64,000 nt of DNA from Salinisphaera sp002433465 (GTDB lineage: Bacteria > Pseudomonadota > Gammaproteobacteria > Nevskiales > Salinisphaeraceae). Made by a program: the position numbers and the translations under genes. Below the pieces are notes generated by a model. The model had not been told where the DNA came from. It did no database searches and saw only the letters and a list, made by a program, of their open reading frames with translations. The stretch covers positions 62,001-126,000 of the forward strand of contig NZ_APNL01000009.1 in NCBI RefSeq assembly GCF_040361435.1, written 5' to 3'. This document shows positions 8,506-16,749 of this stretch, piece by piece (positions within the stretch are counted from its first letter, which is position 1; every line of letters starts with the position of its first letter).

Positions 8506-9675
8506 ATGGGCCGACCGACACATTTAAGCGACGCCGACGTCGAACAATTCGGCGCCGAACTCGACGCCCTGCGCGACGAGGTGATGAAAAGCCTCGGCAA
8601 GGACGACGCCCGCTATATCTATCGCGTGCTCAATACCCAGCGTTTTTCCGAAGTGGCCGGGCGCGCGCTGCTGTTTGCCGGCATCCTGCCGCCGGCCTGG
8701 CTGGCCGGCACCGCGCTGCTGTCGCTTTCCAAGATCCTCGAGAACATGGAAATCGGCCATAACGCCATGCATGGCCAGTGGGACTGGATGCAGGACCCGG
8801 CCCTGGACTCGGCCACCTACGACTGGGACAACACCTGCCCCGGGCGCGAGTGGAAGCATTCGCACAACTACATGCACCACACCTATACCAATATCGTGGG
8901 CATGGATCGCGATGTGGGCTATTCGATCCTGCGCATGAGCGAAGACCAGAAATGGAACCCGGCCTTTCTGTTCCAGCCGTTCTATGTGCTCGCCCTCGCC
9001 GCATTCTTCCAGTGGGGCGTTGCCCTGCACGACCTGGAATGGGAGCGCGTGGGCAAGGACAAGAGCTATGCCGAGGCGCTATCGCAGGGCCGCGATATCT
9101 GGCGCAAGGTTCGCCGGCAGGTGCTCAAGGACTATGTGCTGTTCCCGGTGCTGGCCGGGCCGATGGCGCCGTTCGTGGTTTCCGGCAACATGGTCGCCAA
9201 CTTCAACCGCAACGTATGGTCGTTCCTGATCATCTTCTGCGGGCATTTCACTGAAGAAGCCGAGATGTTTCGTATCGAGGAAACCGAAAACGAAACCCAG
9301 GGCGAGTGGTATCTGCGCCAGATGCTGGCCTCGTCGAACGTCAACGGCTCGGTGCCGTTCCATGTGCTGACCGGCCATCTGGGTTATCAGATCGAACACC
9401 ATCTGTTCCCGGACATGCCTTCCAACCGCTATCGCGAAATCGGGCCCAAGATCCAGGCGATCGCCGAACGCTACAATCTTAACTACAACACCGGCCCGTT
9501 TTCGAAACAGCTCGGCGGTGTGGCGAAACGCATTCTGCGCATGGCGCTGCCCCATCGGCGCAAGCGCAAGGGGCCGATGCCTTCGAGCATTCACCACGAA
9601 CGCCCGGCAGCGAAAACGCAGGCCCAGCGGCGCACGCGCACGAACGGCTCGGCGGCCACGGCGGCTGCCCATTGA
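8506..9675 (+). CDS. Membrane fatty acid (acyl) desaturase
   Basis: Di-iron desaturase that introduces a cis double bond into acyl chains, probably acyl-CoA or phospholipid-bound, at the inner membrane. The three histidine boxes are visible: His85-His89 (HNAMH), His118/His120-His124-His125 (HSHNYMHH), and His298-His299 (QIEHH, with His291 nearby). Hydrophobic segments lie around residues 55-80, 155-175 and 220-250. ATG 8506 has a good ribosome site (CGAGGAG). 389 residues; the last 45 are an unusually basic, Ala/Ser-rich tail. It is co-transcribed with the reductase upstream. Regiospecificity (delta-9 is the usual case) is inferred, not shown. Confidence 0.9.
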   Translation: MGRPTHLSDADVEQFGAELDALRDEVMKSLGKDDARYIYRVLNTQRFSEVAGRALLFAGILPPAWLAGTALLSLSKILENMEIGHNAMHGQWDWMQDPALDSATYDWDNTCPGREWKHSHNYMHHTYTNIVGMDRDVGYSILRMSEDQKWNPAFLFQPFYVLALAAFFQWGVALHDLEWERVGKDKSYAEALSQGRDIWRKVRRQVLKDYVLFPVLAGPMAPFVVSGNMVANFNRNVWSFLIIFCGHFTEEAEMFRIEETENETQGEWYLRQMLASSNVNGSVPFHVLTGHLGYQIEHHLFPDMPSNRYREIGPKIQAIAERYNLNYNTGPFSKQLGGVAKRILRMALPHRRKRKGPMPSSIHHERPAAKTQAQRRTRTNGSAATAAAH

Positions 9676-9728
9676 GAGCGAGATACCTGGCAGGGTCAGG
9701 CGATACTTGCCCCTGCAGGCTGACCTAC

Positions 9729-9754
9729 AGCGCGCTACCCTCGGGTAGCGCGCT
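9729..9754. terminator. Bidirectional terminator-like hairpin
   Basis: AGCGCGCTACCC and GGGTAGCGCGCT are a perfect 12-base inverted repeat with two central bases, between the convergent desaturase and symporter genes. A second smaller stem (CTAGAGC / GCTCTAG, 9767-9786) overlaps the symporter stop. Neither has a clear U-tract. Confidence 0.6.
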
Positions 9755-9782
9755 ATCCATAGACCGCTAGAGCGCTCGTGCT

Positions 9783-11246
9783 CTAGGCGTTTCGATATTC
9801 AGCCGCGAGTGCTTCATCAACCGGCTTGGTGATCAGGCTCACGGCCACGAAGATCGCGATATTGCACAGCAGCCCGATAAGCCCCGCGTTCATGTCCCAG
9901 GGCGTGGTGTCGGCCACGATCTGGTAGTAGTAGTTGACGCCGATGCCCACCACCATGCCACTGATCGCACCTACGGCGGTGCCGCGCTTCCAGATCAGTG
10001 CGCCGTAGACCGCAGGCACGAACTGGGCGATGGAGCCATAGGCGCCCACCAGCAGGGCAATGATCCCGGCCGCGCCGAAAATCGACAGCCAGTAGGCCGC
10101 CGCGCCGATGCCGACCACGGCCAGACGCATGATCCAGATCTGCGCGCGCTCGGACAGATCGGGCTTGACCGCACGACAGATATCGCGCCCGAAGGACACC
10201 GAACCGCCGTGGGTGATCGCATCCGACGACGACATGGCCGCAGCCAGCGAACCCGCACCGATCAGGCCATAGAGCCAGCCACTGGCGCCGAGCTCGTTGG
10301 TGATGAGATAGGGCAGCAGCTCGTCGGCGCTGCCGAGCGCGTCCGGGGCGACCACGCCGATACCGGCATAGCCCACGAACAGCACCGGCACCAGGAAAAT
10401 ACCGAACAGCGGGAAGGCCAGCGTGGTGAGCTTGATGCGTTTTTCCGTGGTGGTATAGGACTTGGTGAACAGATGCGGCCACATCAGAAAGCCCAGGGCC
10501 GACACCACGATCACCGAGGCAAAGGCCATCGCCGACATGGGCGAGCCGTCACGCCCGATGGTCAGAAAATCCGGCTGCGCGGCGTTGATGGCCGAGAACA
10601 TGTCGCTCGGCCCGTCGTGCAGCGTATTCACCAGATAAAAGCCCACCGCCCAAGCGACGATGAGCATGAGCGCGCCCTGCAGCACATCGCTCCAGGCCGC
10701 ACCGCGCACGCCGGAACTGGCGACATAGATCACCACGATGCCGTAGGCCAGCAGCGCGCCGAACCAGTACGGGATCACGCCTTCGGTGAGAATGCTGAAG
10801 ATGAAGGCCATGCCCTTGATCTGCAGCGTCAGGTACTGGATGAAGGCCAGTACCGAGATCACGCCGATCAATATCGTGAGCGCACGCGAGCGATAGCGGT
10901 CGCCCACGAACTCGCCCAGGGTGACGAAGTTCTTGCGCGCGCCAATCCGCCCGACCTTCGGCCCGAGCACGTACCAGGGCAGAATGCCCAGCGCCAGATA
11001 GGCCGGTACGAAATACGCAGCCGCGCCTTGCGAGAACGCCATCCCCGGCCCGCCCAGAAAGGCAAAGGCACTGAAGACCGTACCGCCCATCATGAACCAG
11101 ACCACGATGAAGCCCAGCCCCCGATCGGCCACCGCATATTCGGACACCGACCAGAACGAGCGCTTGCGACCGGCCAGCAGCCCCAGCGCGAAGGCGATGA
11201 CCAGATAGACCAGCATCGAGCCCAGCGCGAACATCCAGTTGCTCAT
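9783..11246 (-). CDS. Sodium:solute symporter family transporter
   Basis: Integral membrane transporter of the SSS family (487 residues, about 13 hydrophobic segments). It should use the sodium gradient for uptake of a small organic solute. Family features include the N-terminal segment with RSFWSVSEYAVADR, the GG-rich helix after it, and the ASSGVRGAAWSDVLQG region. Substrate cannot be read from sequence. Its ATG overlaps the TGA of the small DUF3311 gene upstream (ATGA), so translation is coupled. The M20 amidohydrolase that heads this run of genes suggests the substrate may be an amide- or N-acyl-linked amino acid. Confidence 0.85.
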   Translation of the reverse strand: MSNWMFALGSMLVYLVIAFALGLLAGRKRSFWSVSEYAVADRGLGFIVVWFMMGGTVFSAFAFLGGPGMAFSQGAAAYFVPAYLALGILPWYVLGPKVGRIGARKNFVTLGEFVGDRYRSRALTILIGVISVLAFIQYLTLQIKGMAFIFSILTEGVIPYWFGALLAYGIVVIYVASSGVRGAAWSDVLQGALMLIVAWAVGFYLVNTLHDGPSDMFSAINAAQPDFLTIGRDGSPMSAMAFASVIVVSALGFLMWPHLFTKSYTTTEKRIKLTTLAFPLFGIFLVPVLFVGYAGIGVVAPDALGSADELLPYLITNELGASGWLYGLIGAGSLAAAMSSSDAITHGGSVSFGRDICRAVKPDLSERAQIWIMRLAVVGIGAAAYWLSIFGAAGIIALLVGAYGSIAQFVPAVYGALIWKRGTAVGAISGMVVGIGVNYYYQIVADTTPWDMNAGLIGLLCNIAIFVAVSLITKPVDEALAAEYRNA

Positions 11247-11470
11247 GTCTCGCTCCCGCGGCCGTGTTCATAGACGTAGAAGCAAAGAATGGCCACGAAC
11301 GCGGCCAGCTCGACCAACACGATCCAGAACAGATTGAACGGCAGCCCGAACACCAGCGGCTCGACGCGATCCGCGAAAGTGAATACGGGCACGGTCATCA
11401 GCGTGACCGCCGCGATCAAGAACACGATATACGCGCCAGTCGCACTGCGACGCCTGGGTTTGTTTTCCAT
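11243..11470 (-). CDS. DUF3311-type small membrane protein
   Basis: 75-residue protein with two hydrophobic segments (about 13-35 and 45-68) and the family-like centre VEPLVFGLPFNLFW. Start ATG at 11470 has a good ribosome site (AGGGAG). DUF3311 and similar small proteins are commonly encoded directly before SSS transporters and are presumed to be accessory subunits; the 4-bp overlap with the symporter fits. Function otherwise unknown. Confidence 0.75.
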   Translation of the reverse strand: MENKPRRRSATGAYIVFLIAAVTLMTVPVFTFADRVEPLVFGLPFNLFWIVLVELAAFVAILCFYVYEHGRGSET

Positions 11471-11530
11471 GATGCTCCCTGCGATGAAAAGCCCGGCCGG
11501 CCCCAATGCATTTGGCCGGGCCGCGGCTGA

Positions 11531-12703
11531 TTACGCCCCCTGGGCGAGCGTGTTCCGGGCCAGCTGCACGAACAGCGAAATGCCGGGCGCCATGATGCGG
11601 TCGTTGAAATCGTAGGCCGGGTGATGCAGCCCGTGGGTATGCGTGTCGTCGCCCGAACCGACATGAATATAGGCCCCCGGGCATACATCCAACATGTAGG
11701 AAAAATCCTCGCCGCCCATGCACGGCGGATAGTTCGGCGCGAGGGCAGCTTCGCCAAACGTCGAGGCGATCGCCGCGCGGGCCGTGGCGGTCGGGCCGGC
11801 ATGGTTGTAGGTCACGCTGAACTTGTCCTCGATGGACAACTCGATGGTCGCGCCATAGTTCGCTTCCAGCCCCGCACAAATCGCACGCAGGCGTTCGCGG
11901 AGCTTCTCGCGGGTGTCGTTGTCCAGCGCGCGCAGCGTGCCGGACAGCCGCGCGGTATCCGGAATCACCGCGAAACCGGCCAGATCACCGGCCTGAATCG
12001 AACACAGGCTGAGCACCGCCGGCGCCAGCGGGTCGATATCCCGGCCCACGATGGCATGGGCCTGGGTAATCAAGTCGCCGGCGATACGTACCGGGTCGAT
12101 ACAGCCATGCGGATTGAGCCCGCCATGGCCGCCGCGGCCGTGGATGGTGATGTCCACGCGATCACCGCCTGCCATGATCGGGCCTTCGATCAGCCCGAAC
12201 TGGCCGATCGGCAACGCCGGCCAGTTGTGCAGGGCATACACCGTATCCATCGGGTAGCGCTCGAACAGCCCGTCGGCGATCATCGCGCTCGCCCCGCCCA
12301 CGCCTTCTTCGGCCGGTTGAAAGATGAAGTAGATCGTGCCGGCAAAATCGCGATGCGCCGCGAAATGTTCCACCGCGCCGAGCAGCATGGTGGTATGCCC
12401 ATCGTGGCCGCAGGCATGCATGCGCCCGTCGACTTTCGAGGCGTGCGCCACACCGCTGGTTTCGTGAATGGGCAGCGCGTCCATATCGGCCCGCAGGCCA
12501 ACGCGGATCGAACCGCCCGGCTGTTCGCCCTGCACCCAGGCCACGATCCCGGTCACGCCGATACCGCGTTCGTATTCGACGCCCAGCTCATCCAGATGGG
12601 CACACACCCGATCCGACGTCATCTGCTCCTCGAAGCCCAGCTCCGGGTTTTCGTGCAAGGCATGACGCAGGGCCACCAAATGCGTCGGCGCGTCGTCGGA
12701 CAT
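11531..12703 (-). CDS. M20D-family metal-dependent amidohydrolase (hippurate hydrolase/aminoacylase type)
   Basis: Hydrolyses amide bonds of N-acyl amino acids or related compounds in the cytosol using two metal ions. From ATG 12703 it has 390 residues. Metal and catalytic residues are recognisable: Cys98 and His100 in MHACGHDGH, Glu132-Glu133 in PAEEG, the dimerisation-domain GRGGHGG segment, and a late His in HHPAYDF. It lies 60 bases upstream of DUF3311 and the symporter on the same strand, so import and hydrolysis of one substrate is plausible. A GC-rich hairpin lies in the 60-base gap. Substrate not determinable; HipO, IAA-amino acid hydrolase and AbgB are alternatives. Confidence 0.87.
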   Translation of the reverse strand: MSDDAPTHLVALRHALHENPELGFEEQMTSDRVCAHLDELGVEYERGIGVTGIVAWVQGEQPGGSIRVGLRADMDALPIHETSGVAHASKVDGRMHACGHDGHTTMLLGAVEHFAAHRDFAGTIYFIFQPAEEGVGGASAMIADGLFERYPMDTVYALHNWPALPIGQFGLIEGPIMAGGDRVDITIHGRGGHGGLNPHGCIDPVRIAGDLITQAHAIVGRDIDPLAPAVLSLCSIQAGDLAGFAVIPDTARLSGTLRALDNDTREKLRERLRAICAGLEANYGATIELSIEDKFSVTYNHAGPTATARAAIASTFGEAALAPNYPPCMGGEDFSYMLDVCPGAYIHVGSGDDTHTHGLHHPAYDFNDRIMAPGISLFVQLARNTLAQGA

Positions 12704-12912
12704 GGGGATACGCTCGTGCTTTAGCTGGATAGACCAGAAAAATAGCAAACGTCGGCGACTATTTCAGCATGCCGCTTTTGGTAAGTCGCTGCTGCCACAA
12801 CGGTTATCGCAGCCGCGAACCTATAGCACTCCAGATTCGGCAACCGGTGTTACCGCCATCCTGGCGCGCCGTACGCGTGCGGACCACGCCGGCGCGACCG
12901 TGGATGGATAGA

Positions 12913-13563
12913 TCAGGCGTTGTTTCGATGCCAGCTATTGTGCGGCAACTCCTGACCACGCTCGGCCTGTGCGAGTTTGGCCACGAGTTCAGCGTGATTG
13001 ACCGGAATACAGTAGGCCGGCATGGCGCGCTCGAAGCGCCAGCTCTCGCTTGGCGAGCCCGTGTCGACCGCTTCAAAGCCAATATTCGCATGCAGTTGGG
13101 CAATGCGCGCCTTGGCGTTGGCATCATCGCCGGCAAGCGGCAATGCACGCCCGCCCTCGACCGCCGGACGATCTTCCCGTGGCAAATCCATAGCCAGAAT
13201 CGAATTGAAGGCCTTGACCCAGATCGCCCCCGGCGCATGGCGGGCGGCCCACTCGCTGGTGGTCGTCTCGAACGCATCCAGTTCCGCGATTCGACCATCA
13301 CGCTCGGGGTAATAGTTCATCGTATCCACGACGACCTTGTCGCGTAACGCGGACAGCGGTAGATCGCCGGCCGCGATCAGCGGCACCGCGACGATCACGA
13401 TGTCGCCGAACAACGCCGCCTGCTCTGGCGTCGCGATTTGCACGCCGTCTATATCGATGTGTTCAGGCCGGCGCGCACTCACCGACACTTCGTGTCCGGC
13501 ATCGCGAAACAGCCGAGCCAGATTCCCGCCGATATTGCCGGCCCCGATAATTCCGATTTTCAT
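12913..13563 (-). CDS. NAD(P)-binding oxidoreductase of the F420-dependent NADP reductase-like family
   Basis: Rossmann-fold protein of about 216 residues starting MKIGIIGAGNIGGNL, a classical dinucleotide-binding GxGxxG motif. It resembles the NADPH-dependent F420 reductase/ProC-like group of small dehydrogenases; in non-methanogens the coenzyme is usually NADPH and the substrate unknown. ATG 13563 is chosen; a GTG three codons upstream is possible. It is divergent from a LysR gene 102 bases away, the usual arrangement for a LysR-controlled target. Confidence 0.75.
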   Translation of the reverse strand: MKIGIIGAGNIGGNLARLFRDAGHEVSVSARRPEHIDIDGVQIATPEQAALFGDIVIVAVPLIAAGDLPLSALRDKVVVDTMNYYPERDGRIAELDAFETTTSEWAARHAPGAIWVKAFNSILAMDLPREDRPAVEGGRALPLAGDDANAKARIAQLHANIGFEAVDTGSPSESWRFERAMPAYCIPVNHAELVAKLAQAERGQELPHNSWHRNNA

Positions 13564-13646
13564 CTCGATCACGCTTGCAGAATGAATGACGAGATGATCG
13601 TAATTTCACACGAATAAAAGCAGAATAGCGCAACCACTATGGTCAG

Positions 13647-13665
13647 TTGAAAACGAGCGTTTCAA
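13647..13665. promoter_or_regulatory. Palindrome abutting the LysR start codon
   Basis: TTGAAA-N7-TTTCAA forms a dyad ending exactly at the base before the LysR ATG, in the divergent intergenic region. LysR proteins bind dyads of this general kind; autoregulation is inferred. No Shine-Dalgarno sequence is visible for the LysR gene. Confidence 0.4.
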
Positions 13666-14567
13666 ATGGATCGATTGACCAGTCTCAAGGTATTCCTTCG
13701 CGCCATCGATCTGGGCTCGTTTTCGGCGGCGGCCCGGGAGCTGGGCATGTCGCCCCAAATGGCCGGTAAACATGTCGATGCCCTGGAAGCGGGATACGGC
13801 ACCGCCTTACTACATCGATCGACCCGACGCCTGAGCCTGACCGAGGCCGGCCGTATCTGTGCCGAGGGGGCAAGACGCACGCTCGACGCCGTCAAAGCCA
13901 TGGACGCCTCCGTCGAAAACCTGACCGACCTGCCTTACGGGCGCCTGCGGGTGACGGCGCCGTTGAGTCTGGGGCGTTGTCGAATCGTGCCGAACCTACC
14001 CGACTTCGAAACCGCCTATCCGCATATCGCGCTCGAACTCACACTCGCCGACCGCGTGGTCGATCTGACCGGCGAAGGCTTCGATATCGCCCTGCGCATC
14101 GGCGACCTGCCCGACTCAGAGCTTTCCGTCCGGGGGCTCGCGCCATTTCGTATCGCGGCTTTTGCCTCGCCGGGCTACGTAAAGCAGCACGGCCTACCAA
14201 ACCACCCTAGTGAACTGGCACAACACCGCTGTCTGAACTACCTGTTCGACAGCTACCCGGCCCCCGATCTCTGGACCTTCACCCAGGGCGAGGAGCAAAT
14301 CAAAATCACTCCGCGACCAGCGATTGCCATCAACGACGCCACATCACTCATCGAGCTTGCCCTGCAAGATGCCGGTGTGGTGATGACCGGCGAAATGAAC
14401 GTAGCAGACCACGTCGCATCCGGCGCATCAATCCGCCTGTCCCCGACTACGCCAGTGTGTCGCGTCCGCTTAATCTACTGTTCCATCGCCGCCGCGCCGT
14501 GGCGCCACGCGACCGGGTGTTTATCGACTGGGTGGTCAATATGCTGCGCCCTTTAAATCCCGAGTGA
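13666..14567 (+). pseudogene. LysR-family regulator with a C-terminal frameshift
   Basis: N-terminal winged helix-turn-helix (about 1-60, LTSLKVFLRAIDLGSFSAAA) and most of the substrate-binding domain are normal. From about 14440 the original frame runs into an unlike tail ending at 14556. In another frame from base 14445 the sequence continues with a typical LysR C-terminus (DYASVSRPLNLLFHRRR, then VFIDWVVNML) to a TGA at 14565-14567. Adding one C to the CCCC run at 14441-14444 would restore a full-length protein of about 300 residues. This is either a recent frameshift or a sequencing error. The DNA-binding domain is intact, so partial function is possible. Confidence 0.82.
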
Positions 14568-14684
14568 TAGGCGACCACTGAGCCCGGAGCGATATCACAG
14601 TTTTCGTAAGACGAGCGTATAACCAGATTCGCACATCTACATCTACCGCCGTCGCCAACTCAATAACCTAAGTTTCGCCTAGAC

Positions 14685-15308
14685 CTAGCAATTAAATGAC
14701 GCATACCCAAAAAACCGGTCACGCTGAAAAACCAAAGTCGGGCCTGGATAGCGCACGCCATTTATAATCAAGTCCGGTAATATCATTTGACCTCGGCCAC
14801 CAATTCTAGGAATTTCTTCGGCAGAAAAATAAATCGAATCGTGAGACTTTTTTTCACCACCCCAGAACGTCACACTTTTCTTCGTTGCTCCTTCGAAAGT
14901 TGCAGTTACAGGCTTATCTTCGATCGAGGGGCTGGTTCGCCATGCCGCAGCGCCGATTACCATGCTGTGGGTTAATGGCAGTTCGATTTCAAAATGCCTG
15001 CCGTCGACAACAGAAATAAGCGTGACACTATATTCGGCCAGGGCGACGTTAACCCCCTCGGGAGCTTCGATCCATAGAGGATTGAACCCGCCCGTCAAAT
15101 CCGCGCGCGAATCGTTAAGGCTCGCCAAGATACGAATACCGTGGTAATGAAACCCTAGCCATACCGGGGCTCCGATAGAGTGGTGGCAATGCTCCTTCTC
15201 ATATTCTACTTCATGACCAGGAAAGCTTAGACGCTCGTATGATCGTGTATACGGAGCACAGCCTGCCAAGAAAACAAAGGATGCAAGTATCGCCGATCGC
15301 ACCAACAT
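14685..15308 (-). CDS. Hypothetical lipoprotein in an AT-richer island
   Basis: 207-residue protein with a clear lipoprotein signal: hydrophobic stretch followed by LAGC at residues 13-16, counting from ATG 15308. The open frame extends further upstream but the signal sequence fixes the start. The mature part has no recognised domain; it contains WLGFHYHGIRI and ends in FNC. Base composition is visibly lower in GC than the flanking glmS and symporter regions. It is encoded opposite and upstream of a secreted protein and a lysozyme-like gene, and may belong to the same acquired unit. Function unknown. Confidence 0.65.
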   Translation of the reverse strand: MLVRSAILASFVFLAGCAPYTRSYERLSFPGHEVEYEKEHCHHSIGAPVWLGFHYHGIRILASLNDSRADLTGGFNPLWIEAPEGVNVALAEYSVTLISVVDGRHFEIELPLTHSMVIGAAAWRTSPSIEDKPVTATFEGATKKSVTFWGGEKKSHDSIYFSAEEIPRIGGRGQMILPDLIINGVRYPGPTLVFQRDRFFGYASFNC

Positions 15309-15546
15309 GCTGAACGCCACCGCTCGGGATCGGGAGATCGAGGGACAGTATGGGATATCCCGGCTATTTCGGACCGAGTGGATCAGCCGGATTAATTCTT
15401 TAAAACGATAGTTCACTAGACTTACCTAGGATAACGAAAAATCGCCGCCGTCAATCTACAGGTTACTACGCCTATAAAAGCGTCATGCATGGCGTCTGCA
15501 ATCCTTGCCCGTTTATGATAGGAAAAATAGGTTTGAAAGGATGATC

Positions 15547-16011
15547 ATGCGCTATCGGATGCCACTGCTCTATTTATTGTTCTTGAGCGTGACCGTGAGC
15601 ACCACCGCAATCGCCGGATCGAAAACGAAAAGCTATATACCCGATAAAGGCGTTGGCGAATTCATCATCTCGACGCTGGATCTGGCGTCATTCCGAAACT
15701 CACTCGGGCCAAGGCGCGAACCGGGTGACCACACATTCGCTGACCTCGGAATGGAACCGACAAGCCGATCCAGAGATGGGGTCGTCTTCGAATCGAACGA
15801 CTGGCGATATCGTATCCAAGTCCTCGAGCGTGGCGACTTCAACGGGGACGGGATCGAGGATTTAAAGCTTTGCTTTCAGGATCGAGCCCGTGACGGCACT
15901 TACAGTGTTCAAACCCCGTTGTTAGTCAGTCGATACGATTCGGCCGGATACCTTGTCGCGCTCGCTTTCGATTTAATCGAAACACCGACCTGTAAGCGAA
16001 TACACGAATGA
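15547..16011 (+). CDS. Secreted protein, candidate periplasmic immunity partner
   Basis: 154 residues with a Sec-type signal peptide (MRYRMPLLYLLFL..., cleavage near AIAG) and no lipobox. ATG 15547 is preceded at six bases by AAAGG; ATG 15541 is also in frame. The mature domain contains DFNGDGIEDL, an Asp-rich loop like a calcium-binding or FG-GAP motif. It is followed after 12 bases by the pesticin-like lysozyme gene on the same strand. A periplasmic inhibitor protecting against the lysozyme is the best contextual guess; family membership is not recognised. The segment KTKSYIP resembles KTKGYVP of the lysozyme, which may be chance. Confidence 0.6.
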   Translation: MRYRMPLLYLLFLSVTVSTTAIAGSKTKSYIPDKGVGEFIISTLDLASFRNSLGPRREPGDHTFADLGMEPTSRSRDGVVFESNDWRYRIQVLERGDFNGDGIEDLKLCFQDRARDGTYSVQTPLLVSRYDSAGYLVALAFDLIETPTCKRIHE

Positions 16012-16023
16012 TCGGTTCGACAC

Positions 16024-16596
16024 ATGCCAGTAAAAATAGATTACGACTTTTTGAGTGCCCGCGAAGGTGGCCGAAAGACGAAAGGGTACGTGCCGGCGGC
16101 TTCCTCGAGTAAAAGCGGCGTTACCATCGCGACCGGTTTCGACCTGGGACAGCGAAACAAAAAAGATCTAAGGCTGTTGAACTTGGGCAGTCCGCTCATT
16201 AAGAAGTTCGAGCCATATCTCGGCGTGACGGGCCCCGATGCGGTTTCGCTCCTTTCCGACTCGCCGCTCACGATTACAGCGGCACAAGCGCTGCGAATCG
16301 ACCGCGCCGTGAAAGCAACGCATTTGCGTCGACTTAAAAGTGCCTACAACTCGATACCCGACAATAAAAAGCGCTTTGAAGAGATCATCCCAGCAGCGCA
16401 GACGGTCATTGCCTCCGTGTCATTTCAGTACGGCACCAACCTCTCTGTGCGAACACCGAAGTTCTGGGCTGCGGTTACCGAGCAAGACTGGCCGAGAACT
16501 GTGAAAATCTTAAAGTCATTTGGCGATGCATATCCGTCCAGGCGGAATTTGGAAGCCGCCCTGCTCAACAAGGCCATCAGCGAGCCGAACCAATAG
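16024..16596 (+). CDS. Pesticin-type lysozyme-like domain protein (candidate antibacterial muramidase)
   Basis: 190 residues resembling the C-terminal toxin domain of pesticin, which has a T4 lysozyme fold and cleaves peptidoglycan glycan strands. The segment around SAREGG (Glu14 as likely catalytic acid), TKGYVPAAS and SGVTIATGFDLGQ (Asp40, with Thr34/Thr37) matches the family active-site region. There is no signal peptide and no receptor-binding domain, so export would need another route such as a type VI secretion system, or a phage-like holin. It directly follows a secreted protein gene that could encode immunity. No VgrG, PAAR or secretion genes are in the window. A 5-bp GC stem follows at 16611-16624. 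Confidence 0.75.
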   Translation: MPVKIDYDFLSAREGGRKTKGYVPAASSSKSGVTIATGFDLGQRNKKDLRLLNLGSPLIKKFEPYLGVTGPDAVSLLSDSPLTITAAQALRIDRAVKATHLRRLKSAYNSIPDNKKRFEEIIPAAQTVIASVSFQYGTNLSVRTPKFWAAVTEQDWPRTVKILKSFGDAYPSRRNLEAALLNKAISEPNQ

Positions 16597-16749
16597 CGAG
16601 AAGGTGAGCGCCGGACGAATCCGGCCGCTAAAGACGAATCGCCAGCGTCAGCGACGATGGCCCATAGATGCTGAGCCTCGGGCTCAACTCTAACGCGAGG
16701 CCGGGCATACAGATGTTTTCTCAGCGGGAAGCTACATACCCAATGCGCG

